DNA of 45,428 nucleotides from Paracoccus versutus. Its GTDB lineage: Bacteria; Pseudomonadota; Alphaproteobacteria; Rhodobacterales; Rhodobacteraceae. The number at the start of each line of letters is the position of its first letter. Within the stretch, counting starts at the first letter, position 1. The translations under genes were made by a program, and so were the position numbers. Below, piece by piece: positions 1-7,849 of this stretch. The DNA lies in NCBI RefSeq assembly GCF_000763885.1, contig NZ_JRKO01000046.1, positions 1-45,428 of the forward strand. The letters run 5' to 3'. Under the pieces are notes generated by a model that was not told the origin of the DNA, searched no databases, and was given only the letters and a program-made list of their open reading frames with translations.

Positions 1-124
1 TGTCGATCACCACGTTGCGCCCCTTCGGGCCCAGCGTCACCTTGACCGCATCCGCAAGGATGTTCACGCCCTTCAGCATCCGGTCACGCGCGTCGCTGTT
101 GAACTTAACTTCTTTCGCAGCCAT
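1..124 (-). CDS. groEL: Chaperonin GroEL (N-terminal 41 residues, cut by window edge)
   Basis: Only the start of the 60-kDa chaperonin subunit is present; the gene runs off the left edge. The leftward reading begins MAAKEVKFNSDARDRML and continues into the TLGPKGRNVV motif, which is the hallmark N-terminal ATP-binding stretch of GroEL. GroEL forms the 14-mer ATP-driven folding cage capped by GroES. The ATG at 124-122 is preceded by an AAGGAG ribosome site, and the gene starts 38 bases after the groES stop, so the two genes form the classical groESL operon driven from the CIRCE-controlled promoter near 500-555. The residues seen are fully conventional. Confidence 0.97.
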   Translation of the reverse strand, partial: MAAKEVKFNSDARDRMLKGVNILADAVKVTLGPKGRNVVID

Positions 125-162
125 CTGTTCTGCTCCTTGAATGGGTTATCGGAAGGGGACGA

Positions 163-450
163 TCAGGCGATGATGCCCAGGATGTCGCTTTCCTTCATGA
201 TCAGCAGTTCTTCGCCATCGACCGAGACCTCGGTGCCCGACCATTTGCCGAACAGCACCCGGTCGCCGGCCTTGACCGCGGGCGCGATCAGCTCGCCCGA
301 ATCCTTGCGCGCGCCTTCGCCCACGGCGATGATCTCGCCCTCGGCGGGCTTTTCCTTGGCGCTGTCGGGGATGATCAGCCCGCCCTTGGTTTTCTCGTCC
401 GACTGGACGCGACGGACCAGAACGCGGTCGTGCAGCGGTTTGAAAGCCAT
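163..450 (-). CDS. groES: Co-chaperonin GroES
   Basis: A 95-residue protein beginning MAFKPLHDRVLVRRV, with the mobile-loop region (KTKGGLIIPDSAKEKP) around residues 20-36 and a beta-barrel core ending KESDILGIIA. The length equals the usual family length. GroES is the heptameric lid that binds GroEL and closes the folding chamber. The chosen ATG at 450-448 matches the conserved family start; an in-frame extension further upstream would run back through the CIRCE operator and is not credible. It lies directly before groEL on the same strand and shares its heat-shock-regulated promoter. Confidence 0.97.
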   Translation of the reverse strand: MAFKPLHDRVLVRRVQSDEKTKGGLIIPDSAKEKPAEGEIIAVGEGARKDSGELIAPAVKAGDRVLFGKWSGTEVSVDGEELLIMKESDILGIIA

Positions 451-491
451 TGTAGAACACTCCGGTGTTTCAGGTTGCAGTGTTGCAGCTG

Positions 492-518
492 TTGGCACTC
501 GGATCGGGTGAGTGCCAA
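492..518 (-). promoter_or_regulatory. CIRCE operator (HrcA binding site)
   Basis: A perfect inverted repeat, TTGGCACTC - N9 - GAGTGCCAA. It differs from the CIRCE consensus TTAGCACTC-N9-GAGTGCTAA only by a symmetric A/G change in each arm. It sits 42 bases before the groES start and just downstream of the probable -10 box, where HrcA binding would block transcription. This predicts repression by HrcA at normal temperature and induction when HrcA loses its GroEL-assisted fold. Confidence 0.95.
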
Positions 519-526
519 TGGCGAAC

Positions 527-555
527 CATCTAGGCGCCTGCCCGCGGCCTGTCAA
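527..555 (-). promoter_or_regulatory. Probable housekeeping promoter of groESL
   Basis: On the minus strand a perfect -35 box TTGACA (555-550) is followed after exactly 17 bases by TAGATG (532-527), a weak -10. The predicted start of transcription falls at about 520, immediately before the CIRCE operator, which is the standard arrangement for HrcA control. The -10 is a poor match, so an RpoH-type overlap cannot be excluded. Confidence 0.7.
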
Positions 556-647
556 CGGTCTGCAATCGCGAAATCGGCCATGAAATCCGCTTGACGGGCT
601 TTCCGCGGCGCGGCTAGGCCGAAGGGAAAGCAGCGGGGGCGGAGCTT

Positions 648-1949
648 ATGGTGGAACGGCGTCTGAAGGCCCTTGTCATCGCCGAGGCGGCGAACCCGGA
701 ATGGGTCTCGGTGCCGCTGGTCGGCTGGTCGCTGGCCCATGCGCTGCGCGGGGTGGCCGATGTGCATATCGTCACCCAGGTCCGCAACCGCGAGGCGATC
801 CTGCGCGCCGGCCTGGTCGAGGGGCGCGATTTCACCGCCATCGACAGCGAAAAGCTGGCCGCGCCGATGTGGCGGCTGGCCGAGCGGCTGAGCATGGGCA
901 AGGGCGTGGGCTGGACGATGAAGACCGCGGTCTCGACCCTGGGCTACGGCTATTTCGAGCGGCTGGTCTGGCGCGCCTTCGGCCCGGCGATCCGCGCAGG
1001 GCACTACGATGTCGTGCATCGGGTGACGCCGCTGACGCCGACGGCGAACAGCCGCATCGCGCCGCTTTGCGCCCGCGCGGGCGTGCCCTTCGTCCTGGGG
1101 CCGCTGAACGGCGGCGTGCCCTGGCCCAGGGGGTTCGACAGCGAGCGGCGGCGGGAAAGGGAATGGCTGTCCTATGTCCGCGGCGCCTACAAGGCGCTGC
1201 CGGGCCGCGGCGCGATGCTGCGCCATGCCTCGGCCATCCTCTGCGGCTCGCTGCACACGCTGGGCGAGATCCCGGCGCGCTACCGGGCCAAGACCGTCTG
1301 GCTGCCGGAAAACGCCATCGAGCCCTCGCGCTTCAGCCTGACCGCGCCGCAGCCCGGCACATTGCCGCTGCGCGGCTGCTTCATCGGCCGGCTGGTGCCC
1401 TACAAGGGCGCCGACATGGCGATCGAGGCGGCGCTGCCCTTGCTGCGCGACGGCCGGATGGTGCTGGACATCGTCGGCGACGGCCCGCAGGCCGAGGCGC
1501 TGCGCGACCTGGTCGCCCGCGAAGCGGTGGGGCAGGCGGTGCGTTTCCACGGCTGGCTGCCGCATGCCGAGGTGCAGGGCGTCGCGGCGCAGGCGCAGCT
1601 TCTGGTGTTCCCCTCGGTGCGCGAGTTCGGCGGCGGCGTGGTGCTGGAGGCGATGGCGCTTGGCGTGGTGCCGGTGATTGCCGATTACGCGGGACCGGGC
1701 GAGCTGGTCGACGACGCGACGGGTTTCCGCATTCCGATGGGCCGCCGCGCCGATCTGGTGGCGGGGCTGCGCGCCCGGCTGGAGGCCATCGCCGCCGATC
1801 CGGCGGTGCTGCCCGCGATGGCGGCGGCGGGGCAGGCCCGCGTCATGCGCGATTTCACCTGGGCCGCCAAGGCCGCGCAGGTCGAGCGCATCTGGCGCGC
1901 GGTCGCGGCCGGGGCGCCCCCGCCGCAGGAGCTGCCGCTGCCGCGCTAG
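648..1949 (+). CDS. Glycosyltransferase family 4 (GT-B fold)
   Basis: A 433-residue protein with two Rossmann-like halves typical of GT4 retaining glycosyltransferases. The N-terminal acceptor-binding half starts LKALVIAEAANPEW; the C-terminal nucleotide-sugar half has FIGRLVPYKGADMAIEA and the E-x7-E motif at Glu326 and Glu334 (REFGGGVVLEAMALG). It probably transfers a sugar from a nucleotide donor to a cell-surface polysaccharide or lipid; the sequence does not reveal the acceptor. No signal peptide or membrane segment is seen, so it should be cytoplasmic or peripheral. The ATG is preceded by a purine-rich GGGGGCGGAG. It diverges from groES and stands alone, without other polysaccharide genes nearby. 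Confidence 0.9.
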   Translation: MVERRLKALVIAEAANPEWVSVPLVGWSLAHALRGVADVHIVTQVRNREAILRAGLVEGRDFTAIDSEKLAAPMWRLAERLSMGKGVGWTMKTAVSTLGYGYFERLVWRAFGPAIRAGHYDVVHRVTPLTPTANSRIAPLCARAGVPFVLGPLNGGVPWPRGFDSERRREREWLSYVRGAYKALPGRGAMLRHASAILCGSLHTLGEIPARYRAKTVWLPENAIEPSRFSLTAPQPGTLPLRGCFIGRLVPYKGADMAIEAALPLLRDGRMVLDIVGDGPQAEALRDLVAREAVGQAVRFHGWLPHAEVQGVAAQAQLLVFPSVREFGGGVVLEAMALGVVPVIADYAGPGELVDDATGFRIPMGRRADLVAGLRARLEAIAADPAVLPAMAAAGQARVMRDFTWAAKAAQVERIWRAVAAGAPPPQELPLPR

Positions 1950-2010
1950 GCTGGCGCCCTGCGCCCGCCCGTGCCATGCTGCCGCCATCCTCGATGCCGG
2001 AACCGATCCC

Positions 2011-3057
2011 ATGCGCCTCAAGCCGATGCTTACCGCCCTTTTCGCCGCCGCGACCCTGGCCTTGCCGGCGGCGGCGCAGGATTGCGTGGGGCAGAACCTG
2101 TTCGAGCGCATGCCGCCCGCGCGGCTGGCCGAACTGCACGCGGCCGCCGAGGGCGTGCCCTATCGCCAGGGCCTGTTCTGGCGGGCCGAAAAGGGCGAGC
2201 GGCGGGTGACGCTGCTGGGCACCTATCACTTCGCCGATCCGCGCCACGGCCTCGCCATGGACCGCTTCGGCCCCGAGCTCGACGAAGCCGCCCTGCTGAT
2301 GGTCGAGGCCGGCCCCGAGGAAGAGGCGCGGCTGACCCAGGCCATGGCCGCGGACCCGTCCCTGCTGGTCGATCCCGAGGGGCCGACCCTGCCCGAGCGC
2401 TTCACCGATGCCGAGTGGAAATCGCTGGCGGCCGCGCTGGAGGCGCGGGGCCTGCCGGCGGTGATCGCCAGCCGGCTGCGGCCCTGGTATGTGGCGGTCA
2501 TACTGGGGGTCTCGCCCTGCATGATGCGGCTGATCGAGGAAAGGGGCGATCCCGGCGGGCTCGATCACCTGCTGGTGGAACGCGCCCAGGCCGCCGGGGT
2601 GCCGGTTCGCGCGCTGGAGCCCTGGGACACCGTCCTGACCCTGTTCGCGGACATGACCCCCAGGGAAGAAGAGGACATGATCCGCGCCGCCATGCCCGCC
2701 GCCGAATATGCCGACGATTACGCGGTGACGCTGGCCGATACCTATTTCGCCGGCGACAGCTGGCTGATCTGGGAGTTCGGCCGTTTCGACGCCTATGACC
2801 ATTCCGGCCTGAGCCGGGCCGCGGTCGACGAGCAGATGCGGCTGGCGCAGGAAAAGCTGATGGACCGGCGGAACGAAAGCTGGATCGAACCGATTGAGCA
2901 GGCGGCGGCCGAGGCGGCCGGGCAGGGCAAGGGCGTGGTGATCGGCTTTGGCGCGCTGCACCTTCCGGGAGAGCATGGCGTGCTGCGGCTGCTGGAGGAA
3001 AGGGGCTGGAGCATCAGCCCGATCATGCTGGAGGAGGGGACGGGCGATGGCGGATGA
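2011..3057 (+). CDS. TraB/GumN family protein, exported
   Basis: A 348-residue protein with a clear Sec signal peptide (MRLKPMLTALFAAATLALPAAA, cleavage probably after AAA at about residue 22). The mature part has the TraB/GumN signatures: LLGTYHFADPRH near the N terminus, LLMVEAG soon after, and GFGALHLPGEHGV near the C terminus. Related proteins include metal-dependent proteases (TIKI) and plasmid TraB; the substrate of bacterial GumN-type members is unknown. The start follows the signal peptide; an in-frame extension upstream overlaps the glycosyltransferase and is not needed. It overlaps the next gene by 11 bases, so the two are translationally coupled. Confidence 0.88.
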   Translation: MRLKPMLTALFAAATLALPAAAQDCVGQNLFERMPPARLAELHAAAEGVPYRQGLFWRAEKGERRVTLLGTYHFADPRHGLAMDRFGPELDEAALLMVEAGPEEEARLTQAMAADPSLLVDPEGPTLPERFTDAEWKSLAAALEARGLPAVIASRLRPWYVAVILGVSPCMMRLIEERGDPGGLDHLLVERAQAAGVPVRALEPWDTVLTLFADMTPREEEDMIRAAMPAAEYADDYAVTLADTYFAGDSWLIWEFGRFDAYDHSGLSRAAVDEQMRLAQEKLMDRRNESWIEPIEQAAAEAAGQGKGVVIGFGALHLPGEHGVLRLLEERGWSISPIMLEEGTGDGG

Positions 3058-3382
3058 GCTTTGGCGCGAGGAACGCGAATTCTGGCTGGCCGGGGTGGCC
3101 GAGGCGGCGCGCAAGCTTGACGGCTCCTGCCTGATGGCCTTTCAGCCCAGGGGCATCATGAACCGCGCCGCGGTGATCGCCGCGCTGCAATCCGCCCCGC
3201 GCTGGCAGGAAGTGACCATGGCCGACCGCGCCAGCATCGAGACCGACGAGGTTTGCGTGCTGGCCTATCGCGCCACCGCGCGCCGCGCCGGGGCCGAGAC
3301 CTATCGCGCGCTCTGCACCACGACCTGGATCCGCCGCGCCGGCGACTGGCGCATCCTGCAGCACCAGCAGACCCCGGTCTGA
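3047..3382 (+). CDS. Small SnoaL-like (DUF4440/NTF2-like) protein
   Basis: A 111-residue protein starting MADELWREEREFWLAG and ending in a beta-strand-rich half with the pattern T-T-T-W-I-R-R-A-G-D-W-R-I-L-Q-H-Q-Q-T. That ending is typical of the NTF2/SnoaL-like alpha+beta barrel fold (DUF4440-type). Members bind small ligands or act as hydrolases or isomerases; no function can be assigned here. The gene overlaps the TraB/GumN gene by 11 bases and the DUF1345 gene by one base (TGATG), so it is part of a coupled three-gene unit. Confidence 0.8.
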   Translation: MADELWREEREFWLAGVAEAARKLDGSCLMAFQPRGIMNRAAVIAALQSAPRWQEVTMADRASIETDEVCVLAYRATARRAGAETYRALCTTTWIRRAGDWRILQHQQTPV

Positions 3383-4023
3383 TGCTGCAAGACCTGCGCA
3401 GGCACCTGCGCTTCCTGCTGAGCTTTGCGCTTGGCCTTGCCGCGGGGCTGGCGCTTTACCGCATGCAGCTGGTGGACCGGCTGCTGGTCTTTTCCGTGCT
3501 GTTCTGCACCGGCTACCTGCTGCTGACCGGGCTTCTGATGCGGGGCATCAGCGCGCAGGATCTGCGCGGCCAGGCCGACCGCGACGACGAGGGGATGATC
3601 CTGATCGTGCCGCTGGCCGTCGGCGCGGTGGCGATCAGCCTGGCCGCCATCCTGCTGACGATCCGCGACCCCCATGCCGGGATCGCGCTGCGCCCGGTGC
3701 TGGCGCTGGCCTCGGTGCCGCTGGGCTGGGCGATGATCCATACCGTCATGGCCTTTCACTATGCCAGCCTGTGGTATGCGCCCGGCCCGGACGGGACCGA
3801 GGCGCGAGGCCTGGGCTTTCCGGGCCTGGCCCCGGACGCGGATGCGGGGATCTGGGATTTCCTCTATTACAGCTTCACGCTGGGCATGGCGGCGCAGACC
3901 GCGGACGTGACGGCGCTGAGCACGCGGATGCGGCGGGTGACGCTGTTCCATTCGGCCTTCTCGTTCTTCTACAACACCGTGCTGCTGGCGCTGGCGGTGA
4001 ATGCGGCCGTCTCGCCGGGTTGA
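3382..4023 (+). CDS. DUF1345 family integral membrane protein
   Basis: A 213-residue protein with about five hydrophobic segments: roughly residues 10-28, 33-52, 72-95, 104-128 and a C-terminal helix ending LLALAVNAAVSPG. The stretch WDFLYYSFTLGMAAQTADV is the characteristic DUF1345 motif, similar to the P-loop-like turn of small cation channels. The family is described only as inner-membrane protein of unknown function. The start codon overlaps the preceding stop (TGATG), which fixes the start. It is the last gene of the coupled group beginning at 2011. Confidence 0.87.
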   Translation: MLQDLRRHLRFLLSFALGLAAGLALYRMQLVDRLLVFSVLFCTGYLLLTGLLMRGISAQDLRGQADRDDEGMILIVPLAVGAVAISLAAILLTIRDPHAGIALRPVLALASVPLGWAMIHTVMAFHYASLWYAPGPDGTEARGLGFPGLAPDADAGIWDFLYYSFTLGMAAQTADVTALSTRMRRVTLFHSAFSFFYNTVLLALAVNAAVSPG

Positions 4024-4089
4024 TAGACATTGCCGGGCCGCGCCCCTATAACCCCGGCGAATTTTCCGCCCAAGCTTCAGGGGATCCCC

Positions 4090-5010
4090 ATGATCAAGGT
4101 TTTCGGCCACAAGGCCCCCGACACCGATTCGACCGGCTCGCCCATCATCTGGGCCTGGTATCTGTCCGAGGTGCGCAAGACCCCCGCGCAGGCCGTGCTT
4201 CAGGGCGAGCCGAACACCGAGGCCGCCTGGATGCTGGCGAAATGGGGCCTCGACCAGCCCCAGATCATCGCCGACGTGGCGCCGGGCGAGCAATGCGTGG
4301 TGGTGGACACCAACAACCCCGCCGAGCTGCCCGATTCGCTGGCCGAGGCCGATGTGATCGAGATCATCGACCACCACCTGCTGGCCGGCGGCATCCGCAC
4401 GCGCCTGCCGATCAACATCACCATCCGCCCGCTGGCCTGCACCGCGACGATCATGCACGACCTGATCGGCGACGAGGATCTGGCCCGCGCGCCCCGCGCC
4501 ATCAAGGGCGCGATGCTGACCTGCATCCTGTCGGACACGCTGGAGTTCCGCAGCCCGACCACCACGCCCCACGACCGTTTCGTGGCCGAGAAGCTGGCAA
4601 AGGATCTGGGCGTCTCGATCCCCGAATACGCGGCCGAGATGTTCGCGGCCAAGTCGGACGTGTCGGCCTTTACCGAGGAAGCCCTGCTGCGTATGGACAG
4701 CAAGGAATACGAGCTGGGCGGCAAGCAGCTGCGCGTCTCGGTGCTGGAGACGACCGCGCCGCAGGTGCTGCTGGACCGCAAGGCGGCGCTGATGGCCGCC
4801 ATGCCCGCCGTTGCGGCCGCCGATGGCGCCGACGAGGTGCTGCTGTTCATCGTCGACATCCTGAACGAGGAAGCGACCTTGCTGGTGCCGAACGATTTCG
4901 TCCGTCAGGTCGCCGAGAAAAGCTTCAACGCCACGGTTTCGGGCGACAGCGTGGTGCTGCCCGGCGTCATGTCGCGCAAGAAGCAGATCATCCCGGCCCT
5001 GGCCGTCTGA
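4090..5010 (+). CDS. ppaC: Manganese-dependent (family II) inorganic pyrophosphatase
   Basis: A 306-residue DHH-superfamily phosphoesterase that hydrolyses pyrophosphate to phosphate in the cytoplasm. Metal-binding motifs are visible in order: H7, D11 and D13 in GHKAPDTDS, D73 in VVVDTNNP, and the DHH triad at 94-96 (IIDHHLLAGG). The C-terminal DHHA2 domain carries the SRKKQIIP substrate loop near the end. Length and motifs are those of the family. Family II enzymes are less common than the soluble family I enzyme in proteobacteria, so this may be the main or an auxiliary pyrophosphatase. It is followed 15 bases later by the HAD gene and is probably co-transcribed with it. Confidence 0.95.
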   Translation: MIKVFGHKAPDTDSTGSPIIWAWYLSEVRKTPAQAVLQGEPNTEAAWMLAKWGLDQPQIIADVAPGEQCVVVDTNNPAELPDSLAEADVIEIIDHHLLAGGIRTRLPINITIRPLACTATIMHDLIGDEDLARAPRAIKGAMLTCILSDTLEFRSPTTTPHDRFVAEKLAKDLGVSIPEYAAEMFAAKSDVSAFTEEALLRMDSKEYELGGKQLRVSVLETTAPQVLLDRKAALMAAMPAVAAADGADEVLLFIVDILNEEATLLVPNDFVRQVAEKSFNATVSGDSVVLPGVMSRKKQIIPALAV

Positions 5011-5025
5011 CCGAAGGGCAGTTCC

Positions 5026-5895
5026 ATGACGCAGATCATCCGCTCGCTTGACGAGATCGCACCGAATTACGACGTCCTGTTCTGCGATCTCTGGGGCTGC
5101 CTGCACAATGGCGTCGCGGCCTTCCCGGCCGCGGTCGCCGCCTTGCAGGGCTTTCGCGCCGGCGGCGGGCGGGTGGTGCTGCTGACCAATGCGCCGCGCC
5201 CGCGCCGCTATGTGGCGGCGCAGCTGGACGCCATGGGCGTGCCGCGCGACGCCTGGGACGCCATCGTCAGCTCGGGCGATGCGGCGCAGGACGCGATGTT
5301 CGCCGGCGCCGTCGGCCGCCGGGTCTGGGCCATCGCCCAGCCCAAGGACGAGGGCTTCTTCACCGACATCCCCGAGGAATGGCGCGATGCCCCGGCCATT
5401 TCCCGCGTCGCGCTGGACGAGGCCGAGGGCATCGTCTGCTGCGGGCTTTTCGACGACCTGGTCGAGGTGCCCGAGGATTACCGCGCCCGGCTGATGCTGG
5501 CGCGCGAACGCGGGCTCAAGCTGCTTTGCGCCAACCCGGACGTGGTGGTGGACCTGGGCGAGAAGCGGCTTTACTGCGCCGGCGCCCTGGCCGAGCTTTA
5601 CGAGGATCTGGGCGGCACCTCGCTGTATTTCGGCAAGCCGCATCCGCCGATCTATGACCTTGCCCGCCGCCGGCTGGGGCTGGGCGAGGATGCCCGCATC
5701 CTGGCCATCGGCGACGGCATCGCCACCGACATCGCCGGCGCGACGGGCGAGGGGCTGGACGCGCTGTTCATCACCGGCGGCCTTGCCTTCGACCAGTTCG
5801 GCGCGGATGTGGAAAACCCCGACCCGGCCCGGCTTGGGGAATGGCTGGCGCTGCGGTCGCAGAACCCGGCCTATGCCATCGGCCGGCTGCGCTGA
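5026..5895 (+). CDS. TIGR01459 family HAD-type (class IIA, NagD-like) protein
   Basis: A 289-residue HAD-superfamily protein. Motif I is at residues 20-28 (CDLWGCLHNG) with nucleophile Asp21; motif II is LLTNAPRP, and the C-terminal GKPHPPIYDLA and AIGDGIATDIAGA carry motifs III and IV. As in the TIGR01459 family, the second motif-I aspartate is replaced (Asp-Leu-Trp), so ordinary phosphatase activity is uncertain. The physiological substrate of this alphaproteobacterial family is unknown. It lies 15 bases after ppaC on the same strand and probably belongs to the same transcript. Confidence 0.9.
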   Translation: MTQIIRSLDEIAPNYDVLFCDLWGCLHNGVAAFPAAVAALQGFRAGGGRVVLLTNAPRPRRYVAAQLDAMGVPRDAWDAIVSSGDAAQDAMFAGAVGRRVWAIAQPKDEGFFTDIPEEWRDAPAISRVALDEAEGIVCCGLFDDLVEVPEDYRARLMLARERGLKLLCANPDVVVDLGEKRLYCAGALAELYEDLGGTSLYFGKPHPPIYDLARRRLGLGEDARILAIGDGIATDIAGATGEGLDALFITGGLAFDQFGADVENPDPARLGEWLALRSQNPAYAIGRLR

Positions 5896-5962
5896 ACGGT
5901 TCGGTAACAATCCGTCCTTTCGGATGGTGCCCGTGTTATTTTGTTGCGCGCCCATGCTTTTG

Positions 5963-5973
5963 CTGCTATGCAG
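5963..5973. promoter_or_regulatory. Candidate PhaR operator before the MaoC hydratase gene
   Basis: The palindrome CTGC-TAT-GCAG matches the TGC-rich box (CTGC-N3/4-GCAG) known for the PHB-sensing repressor PhaR of Paracoccus and Rhodobacter. It lies 27 bases upstream of the MaoC start, in the only long gap of this gene series, and therefore overlaps the probable promoter or 5' leader. A short match like this can occur by chance; its position before a hydratase that can feed PHB synthesis is what makes it credible. Confidence 0.55.
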
Positions 5974-6000
5974 CATGAAGCCACTCATCGGGAGCATTGA

Positions 6001-6447
6001 ATGATGCTGGACAACCTTCCGCGCGGCACGATCGTCATCGAGGATCTCGAGGTCGGGATGATGCGCTACCTGCAGAAGGTAGTGACCGACGAGGATATCG
6101 AGATGTTCGCCCAGGTCTCGACCGACCGCAATCCGGTGCATCTGGACGAGGCCTATGCGCAGGACACCATCTTCGAGGGGCGCATCGCCCATGGCATGCT
6201 GACCGCCGGGCTGATCTCGGCCGTGATCGGCGAGCAGCTGCCCGGCCACGGCACGGTCTACCTGGGCCAGACGCTGAAATTCATGGCCCCCGTCCGGCCC
6301 GGCGACATGGTGCGCGCCGAGGTCACGGTCGAGGCGATCGACCACGCAAAGCGCCGCGTGACCCTTGCAACCCGCTGCCTCGTCGGCGATACGGTCGTCC
6401 TGAAAGGCGAGGCGGTCGTTCTGGCGCCAAGCCGCAAATTCGACTGA
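6001..6447 (+). CDS. MaoC-like (R)-specific enoyl-CoA hydratase
   Basis: A 148-residue single hot-dog-fold hydratase. The hydratase-2 motif is complete: Asp and His in STDRNPVHLDEAYA, then GRIAHGML. The reaction is hydration of trans-2-enoyl-CoA to (R)-3-hydroxyacyl-CoA, which links beta-oxidation to polyhydroxyalkanoate synthesis (PhaJ-type). Some family members instead act on other acyl-CoAs such as mesaconyl-CoA, so the exact substrate is inferred. It has its own leader with a GGGAGC ribosome site and a candidate PhaR operator 27 bases upstream, which supports a link with PHB metabolism. The ribF gene follows after 32 bases. Confidence 0.9.
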   Translation: MMLDNLPRGTIVIEDLEVGMMRYLQKVVTDEDIEMFAQVSTDRNPVHLDEAYAQDTIFEGRIAHGMLTAGLISAVIGEQLPGHGTVYLGQTLKFMAPVRPGDMVRAEVTVEAIDHAKRRVTLATRCLVGDTVVLKGEAVVLAPSRKFD

Positions 6448-6479
6448 CAGGGCCGGCCGCCGGCCCACCGGGGGCCCGA

Positions 6480-7409
6480 TTGCGCATCCATCACGACTGG
6501 AAAGCTCTGCCGCTCGATGCCCGCGGGGCCACCGTCGCCATGGGCAATTTCGACGGCGTCCACCTGGGCCACCGCTCGGTGATCGACGCGGCGCGCGCCG
6601 CCTGCGACGCGGCGCTCGGCGTCATCACCTTCGAGCCGCATCCGCGCGAGTTCTTCGCCCCCGACGCGCCGCCTTTCCGGCTGATGAACGTGGAATCGCG
6701 GGCGAACCGGCTGGCGCGGCTGGGGGTGGACCATCTTTACCAACTGCCCTTCGACGCCGTGCTGGCCGGGCTTGCGCCCGAGGCCTTCGCGCGCGAGGTG
6801 CTGGTCGAGGGGCTGGGCGTGCGCCATGTCACCGTCGGCTCCGACTTCTGCTTCGGCCGCAAGCGGTCGGGCGATGCGCAGACCCTGGCCCGGCTGGGCC
6901 GCGAGATGGGCTTCGGCGTCACCGTGGCGCCGCTGATCGGCGACGGTGCGGTGCAATACAGCTCGACCGCGATCCGCCAGGCGCTGACCGAGGGCCGCAC
7001 CCGCGACGCCGAGCGCATGCTGGGCCATTGGCACCGCATCGACGGCGAGGTGCTGCATGGCGACAAGCGCGGCCGCGACCTGGGCTATCCGACCGCGAAC
7101 ATGGCGGTCGAGGGGCTGCACCTGCCGGCGCTCGGCATCTATGCCGTGCTGGTCGACGTGCTGACCGGGCCGGACCGCGGCAGCTACAAGGGCGTGGCCA
7201 GCCTTGGCGTGCGGCCGATGTTCGGCGAGAACCGGCCCAACCTGGAAGTGCATGTCTTCGATTTCGCCGCCGACCTCTATGGCCAGCACCTGTCGGTCGC
7301 CCTGGTCGAATACCTGCGCCCCGAGGCCAAGTTCGACACGCTCGACGCGCTGGTCGCGCAGATGGACCGCGACAGTGCCCAGGCCCGCGAGATCCTGGCG
7401 ACCCGCTGA
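6480..7409 (+). CDS. ribF: Bifunctional riboflavin kinase / FAD synthetase
   Basis: A 309-residue enzyme making FMN and FAD from riboflavin. The N-terminal FMN-adenylyltransferase domain has GNFDGVHLGH near residues 22-31 and the ISSTAIR-like YSSTAIRQAL near residue 162. The C-terminal flavokinase domain (about 185-305) has GDKRGRDLGYPTANM. I choose TTG at 6480 as start because it gives the normal family length and has a purine-rich GGGGG just before it. No ATG exists between the maoC stop and the catalytic motif except the Met inside MGNFDG, which is too late. The stop overlaps the next ATG by one base (TGATG). Confidence 0.93.
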   Translation: MRIHHDWKALPLDARGATVAMGNFDGVHLGHRSVIDAARAACDAALGVITFEPHPREFFAPDAPPFRLMNVESRANRLARLGVDHLYQLPFDAVLAGLAPEAFAREVLVEGLGVRHVTVGSDFCFGRKRSGDAQTLARLGREMGFGVTVAPLIGDGAVQYSSTAIRQALTEGRTRDAERMLGHWHRIDGEVLHGDKRGRDLGYPTANMAVEGLHLPALGIYAVLVDVLTGPDRGSYKGVASLGVRPMFGENRPNLEVHVFDFAADLYGQHLSVALVEYLRPEAKFDTLDALVAQMDRDSAQAREILATR

Positions 7410-7849
7410 TGCGCGAACGGTTCTGGGAACTGCCGCTGGCGCGCCTCGACAAGGAGGAATGGGAGGCGCTTTGCGACGGCTGCGGCAAGTGCTGCCTCAA
7501 CAAGATCGAATATGAGGATACGGGCGAGCTGGCCTTTACCCGCGTCGCCTGCCGGCTGCTGGACGGCGAGACCTGCCAATGTTCCAGCTATGCCAACCGC
7601 CATGATTTCGTTCCCGATTGCGTCGTCCTGACGCCCAAAAAGCTCAAGGAGATCGCCTGGTGGCTGCCGTCGACCTGCGCCTACAGGTTGCGCGCCGAGG
7701 GCAAGCCGCTTTACGACTGGCACTATCTGATCTCGGGCGATCGCGAATCGGTGCATCGCGCCGGCGCCTCGGTGCGCGGCTGGACCGTCAGCGAGCTTTC
7801 CGTGACCGAGGACGACTGGGACGAGCATATCATCGAGGATCTTTCATGA
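7409..7849 (+). CDS. YcgN/UPF0260 family cysteine-cluster protein
   Basis: A 146-residue protein with the family cysteine cluster CDGCGKCC at about residues 28-35 and further cysteines in VACRLL, TCQCSSY, VPDCV and STCAYRL, consistent with zinc or iron-sulfur binding. Related to E. coli YcgN (UPF0260, YkgJ-like); no biochemical role is established. It overlaps ribF by one base and the aldolase gene by four bases (ATGA), so it is translationally coupled on both sides. The order ribF - ycgN-like - aldolase suggests one transcript. Confidence 0.9.
   Translation: MRERFWELPLARLDKEEWEALCDGCGKCCLNKIEYEDTGELAFTRVACRLLDGETCQCSSYANRHDFVPDCVVLTPKKLKEIAWWLPSTCAYRLRAEGKPLYDWHYLISGDRESVHRAGASVRGWTVSELSVTEDDWDEHIIEDLS

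Noticed and set aside
552..2111. Long minus-strand frame opposite the glycosyltransferase
   Set aside because: Composition is that of an antisense shadow; the plus strand has clear GT4 motifs.
3301..6468. Very long open frame on the minus strand (over 1000 codons)
   Set aside because: It lies antisense to four well-supported genes (DUF1345, ppaC, HAD protein, maoC). Its protein is Arg/Gln/His/Gly-rich without any motif, which is the usual shadow of high-GC coding DNA.
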